From the NCBI GenBank assembly GCA_033764435.1, contig JANRIX010000033.1, positions 186,001-250,000 on the forward strand: 64,000 bases of DNA. The letters run 5' to 3'. The notes under the pieces were generated by a model that was not told where the DNA came from, did no database searches, and worked only from the letters and a program-made list of their open reading frames with translations. Shown here in pieces: positions 61,255 to 64,000 of the stretch. The DNA comes from JAEUMY01 sp033764435 (GTDB lineage Bacteria; Pseudomonadota; Gammaproteobacteria; Burkholderiales; Usitatibacteraceae). The position numbers and the translations under genes are program-made. Each line of letters begins with the position of its first letter. Positions within the stretch are counted from its first letter, which is position 1.

Positions 61255-61914
61255 ATGGCCTCGCCGATGCCCAATCACCTCTCGCTCATCGACGGCGCCG
61301 CCGGCAAGATCGAGATCGCGGAAAGCACGCCCGACAATCTGCTGCCCCGCTCGGCCATCGCGGTCATTGCGCATCCGCATCCGCTCTTCGGCGGCACCAT
61401 GGACAACAAGGTCGTGACGTCACTGGCGCGCGCCTTCTTCGACCTCAATGCCAATGTCGTCCGATTCAATTTCCGCGGCATCGGCCAGAGCGAGGGCGTT
61501 CACGACGAGGGTCGCGGCGAGACCGATGACCTCATCACCGTGATCGAACACGCGCGCCGCACCCACGGCAGCGATCTGCCCCTGTGGCTGGCGGGCTTTT
61601 CCTTCGGTGGCGCGGTCACGCTGAAATCCACGGAACGCATCCGCTGCGACCAGATGGTCCTGGTGGCGCCTGCGTTCAAGCGCCTCGCGACGTGGGCGTC
61701 ATCACTGCCGGGCAAGGAATCGGGCTGCCATCCGCCCGAGCGCACGCTGCTCATCCACGGCGAGCTGGACGAGACCGTGCCCCTGGCCGACAGCTTCGTC
61801 TGGGCGCGCGATCACGACATTCCCGTGCTGGTCGTCCCGGGCGCGGATCACTTCTTCCACCGCAAGCTGCATCATCTGAAAGATGCCGTGACGCGATTCT
61901 GCCGGCCGCTTTGA
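61255..61914 (+). CDS. Alpha/beta hydrolase, dienelactone-hydrolase-like
   Basis: A 219-residue cytosolic hydrolase: HPHPLFGGTMDNKVV oxyanion region, nucleophile Ser in GFSFGGAV, acid in ELDETVP and His in GADHFFHRKL. Substrate unknown. GAGGAA precedes the ATG. It forms a run with the ferredoxin and the ABC exporter. Confidence 0.9.
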   Translation: MASPMPNHLSLIDGAAGKIEIAESTPDNLLPRSAIAVIAHPHPLFGGTMDNKVVTSLARAFFDLNANVVRFNFRGIGQSEGVHDEGRGETDDLITVIEHARRTHGSDLPLWLAGFSFGGAVTLKSTERIRCDQMVLVAPAFKRLATWASSLPGKESGCHPPERTLLIHGELDETVPLADSFVWARDHDIPVLVVPGADHFFHRKLHHLKDAVTRFCRPL

Positions 61915-61921
61915 CCCACCG

Positions 61922-62842
61922 ATGAGAGAAGTCCCCGTTCTCGACGCTGCGAATATTCGCAAGCGCTATGGCGACCGCGAGGTCGTGGCCGGTCTCGACA
62001 TTTCGTTGCGCCGCGGCGAGTGCTTTGGTCTTCTCGGCCCCAACGGCGCGGGCAAGACCACGACGCTGCGCATGCTGCTTGGCCTCACCGCGCCCGACTC
62101 GGGCGACATCCGCGTGCTGGGCCATCCCGTGCCGCAGGCCGCGCGCGAGGCGCGCATCCGCATCGGCGTCGTGCCGCAGATGGACAATCTCGACCCTGAT
62201 TTCACCGTGACCGAGAACCTCGTCGTCTATGGCCGCTACTTCGGTTTCAAGGACGATGAGCTGCAGGCGCGCATTCCTTCGCTGCTCCAGTTCGCCGCGC
62301 TGGAGTCGCGCGCGAATTCGCGCATCCAGGAGTTGTCCGGCGGCATGAAGCGCAGGCTGGTCCTGGCGCGGGCACTCATCAACGACCCGGACCTCATTTT
62401 TCTCGACGAGCCCACCACCGGCCTCGATCCGCAGGCGCGTCATGTGATCTGGGAGCGGCTGCGCAAGTTGCTCAACCAGGGCAAAACCATCCTGCTCACC
62501 ACCCACTTCATGGACGAGGCCGAGCGGCTGTGTGATCGCCTGAAAATCATCGATGAAGGCAAGACCATTGCCGATGGCGCGCCGCGCGATCTCATCCGCG
62601 AGCACATCGAGCCGGAAGTGCTGGAGGTGTACGGCGAGCAGGTCGAGCAGTGGGTGGAGAAGATGGCCAAGCCGCTCGCGAGCCGCGCGGAAGTCACCGG
62701 TGAAACCGCGTTCTGTTACGCCGCGCATGTGCAGCCGCTCATCGACTCGCTGCAGAACTATGCGCATCTCAGCTTCATGCACCGTCCCGCCAATCTCGAG
62801 GATGTGTTCCTGAAACTCACCGGCCGGGAGATGCGCGATTGA
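61922..62842 (+). CDS. ABC transporter ATP-binding protein, NodI-like
   Basis: A 306-residue ABC-2-type ATPase: Walker A GPNGAGKTT, Q-loop QMDNLDPDF, signature LSGGMKRR, Walker B LIFLDEPTTGLD and the H-loop His in TTHFMDEAERL. The protein is closest in style to NodI/DrrA exporters. The palindrome lies at codons 10-13 (ANIRK). It overlaps the permease start by 4 bp. Confidence 0.93.
   Translation: MREVPVLDAANIRKRYGDREVVAGLDISLRRGECFGLLGPNGAGKTTTLRMLLGLTAPDSGDIRVLGHPVPQAAREARIRIGVVPQMDNLDPDFTVTENLVVYGRYFGFKDDELQARIPSLLQFAALESRANSRIQELSGGMKRRLVLARALINDPDLIFLDEPTTGLDPQARHVIWERLRKLLNQGKTILLTTHFMDEAERLCDRLKIIDEGKTIADGAPRDLIREHIEPEVLEVYGEQVEQWVEKMAKPLASRAEVTGETAFCYAAHVQPLIDSLQNYAHLSFMHRPANLEDVFLKLTGREMRD
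61949..61960. repeat. Iterated palindrome, copy 29
   Basis: Perfect copy near the start of the NodI-like gene; 14-bp symmetry. Confidence 0.95.
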
Positions 62843-63624
62843 GCTCGCTTGATCTCTCCCTGCCGCGATTCTCCTGGCGCTGGATCGCCGTGTGGCGGCG
62901 GAACTTCCTTGTCTGGAAGAAACTCGCCGCCGAATCCATTTTCGGCAACATCGTCGATCCGCTCTTCTACATGCTGGGCATGGGCTTCGGCCTCGGCACC
63001 ATGCTGCCCGAGGTCAACGGCGTCACCTACATCGCCTTTCTCGCCGGCGGCACGGTGTGCTACTCCACCATGTTCGCCGCGTCGTTCGAGGCGCTGTACT
63101 CCGGCTTTGCGCGCATGCATGTGCAGCGCACGTGGGATGGCATCCTGAACGCGCCCATCGTGCTCGACGACGTCGTGCTGGCCGAGTGGATCTGGGCTGC
63201 GTCCAAGAGCCTGCTGTCGGGCGTCGCCATTCTGCTTGTCGTGCTGGCGCTGGGCCTCGCGCAGAATTGGCTGGCGATATTCATCCTGCCGCTCGCGTTC
63301 CTGATCGGCCTCACCTTCGCCGGCATGGGCTTCATCATGACCGCCATGGCGCGGAGCTACGATTTCTTCACCTTCTGGTTCACCATCGTGCTGACGCCGA
63401 TGGTGTTGCTCTCCGGCGTGTTCTATCCCGTCGGCAACATGCATCCCATCCTGCAGGCCGTGTCCTCCGCGCTGCCACTCACTCATGCCATTGAGCTGGG
63501 ACGGCCGCTGCTGCTGGGGCAGGTGCCGGAGAACATCCTGCTGCATGTGGGCGTGATGCTGGCGTATGGCGGGATCGGGTTTTACATCGCGCTGGTGTTG
63601 TTCAGAAGGCGGTTGTTGAAGTAA
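62839..63624 (+). CDS. ABC-2 transporter permease, NodJ-like
   Basis: A 261-residue permease with six hydrophobic segments and the SGVFYPVGNMHPILQ and PLTHAIELGRPL motifs of the NodJ family. TTG start overlapping the ATPase stop (TTGA). With the preceding ATPase it should form an exporter of a lipid, glycan or drug; substrate unknown. Confidence 0.92.
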   Translation: MSSLDLSLPRFSWRWIAVWRRNFLVWKKLAAESIFGNIVDPLFYMLGMGFGLGTMLPEVNGVTYIAFLAGGTVCYSTMFAASFEALYSGFARMHVQRTWDGILNAPIVLDDVVLAEWIWAASKSLLSGVAILLVVLALGLAQNWLAIFILPLAFLIGLTFAGMGFIMTAMARSYDFFTFWFTIVLTPMVLLSGVFYPVGNMHPILQAVSSALPLTHAIELGRPLLLGQVPENILLHVGVMLAYGGIGFYIALVLFRRRLLK

Positions 63625-63626
63625 GC

Positions 63627-63638
63627 GCGAATATTCGC
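63627..63638. repeat. Iterated palindrome, copy 30
   Basis: Perfect copy 2 bp after the permease stop; 14-bp symmetry. Confidence 0.95.
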
Positions 63639-63654
63639 GTATCGCTCAAAGCAA

Positions 63655-63681
63655 AAAGGCCCGCCAATTGGCGGGCCTTCT
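63655..63681. terminator. Bidirectional terminator hairpin
   Basis: Arms AAGGCCCGCC / GGCGGGCCTT around AATT, with A-rich left and TTCTC right flanks. It ends the exporter operon and perhaps the convergent redoxin gene. Confidence 0.85.
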
Positions 63682-63798
63682 CACTCTCGGGTGGGCTCGT
63701 TCAGCGCGGATATCTTCCGCGTCCTCCCTTGCCCGATGGCGTCACGATTCACCTGACACCATCTTTCTTGACCGTGGGCGCTGCCGGTCAGGCAGTGC

Positions 63799-64000
63799 TC
63801 ATGACTTGTACTTTACGCTGCAGCCGTACGGGGTCGACGTGGAAACAGAGATGCTTTTCCCTGCCTTCATTTCGTCTAGGGCCGCGGAAACGAAGTTCTT
63901 GGCGGTCGCCACGTCCTCTTTCTTAGCCGTGCGCTTGTCATCGATACCACCAGCATACACCAGCGTTCCTTGCGGATTGATGACATACATGTGCGGGGTG
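63799..64000 (-). CDS. Redoxin/AhpC-TSA family protein, C-terminal part (5' end beyond window)
   Basis: The minus-strand frame is open to the edge: TPHMYVINPQGTLVYAGGIDD followed by a helix and VSTSTPYGCSVKY. The TPHMYVI-P-G pattern and GGIDD are those of thioredoxin-fold redoxins with a cis-Pro loop. The catalytic Cys region is outside the window, so peroxidase activity cannot be judged. The ATG at 63990 is internal. Confidence 0.8.
   Translation of the reverse strand, partial: TPHMYVINPQGTLVYAGGIDDKRTAKKEDVATAKNFVSAALDEMKAGKSISVSTSTPYGCSVKYKS

Overview
This is a 64 kb, GC-rich chromosomal window from a bacterium that looks like a betaproteobacterium. The evidence is gene order: argH-algZ-algR, dacA-dat-DUF493-lipB-lipA beside mreBCD-mrdA-rodA-rlpA, gatCAB divergent from mreB, metX-metW, an EIIA-HPr-EI regulatory PTS, phoB-phoR, and DUF971-ubiE-ubiJ-ubiB. 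No genus can be named from the sequence alone. I saw no rRNA, tRNA, insertion sequence, prophage or CRISPR array, and almost all of the window is core genome.

Layout. 0-8.4 kb: end of an mgtE magnesium transporter, a histone H1-like AAKK protein, lptM-lysA divergent from cyaY, a MarR regulator with a Cys-bearing tail, argH, and the algZ/algR pair. 8.5-19.2 kb: tex, aceB divergent from a LysR regulator, ada-alkB, lipA and lipB, with three less GC-rich hypothetical genes sitting between core genes. 19.2-31.9 kb: one long minus-strand envelope block from mreB to dat and DUF493, with gatCAB facing the other way. 32-43.9 kb: pyrE, exonuclease III, a secreted tandem Tudor-like protein, an ABC-F ATPase, metX-metW under a SAM-II riboswitch, the regulatory PTS and phoBR. 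44-51.3 kb: ubiE-ubiJ, fbp, msrA, ubiB and a sodium/solute symporter. 51.4-58.8 kb: an accessory signalling island with two LytS-type kinase/LytTR regulator pairs, several very small membrane proteins and repeated non-coding elements. 58.8-64 kb: gamma-carbonic anhydrase, VanZ-like protein, 2Fe-2S ferredoxin, alpha/beta hydrolase, an ABC-2 exporter and the end of a redoxin.

The main unusual signal is not a gene. The perfect 12-bp palindrome GCGAATATTCGC occurs 30 times by my reading, plus five copies changed only in one outermost base. It lies in all kinds of genes, in three reading frames (read as ANIR, RIFA or EYS) and in spacers. At this base composition far less than one copy would be expected. 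It uses codons (AAT, ATT) that the surrounding genes mostly avoid, so selection appears to act on the DNA. It resembles in style the HIP1 palindrome of cyanobacteria but has a different sequence; I know of no description of it.

Other points of interest: a SAM-II riboswitch before metX with a textbook promoter, a terminator and a 10-bp complementary antiterminator; a LytS-type kinase with a long coiled-coil ectodomain, an Ala/Pro hinge and an extra C-terminal membrane domain; a possible 84-bp in-frame hairpin insertion in tex that splits one copy of the palindrome; and a repeated upstream element shared by small membrane-protein genes in the signalling island.
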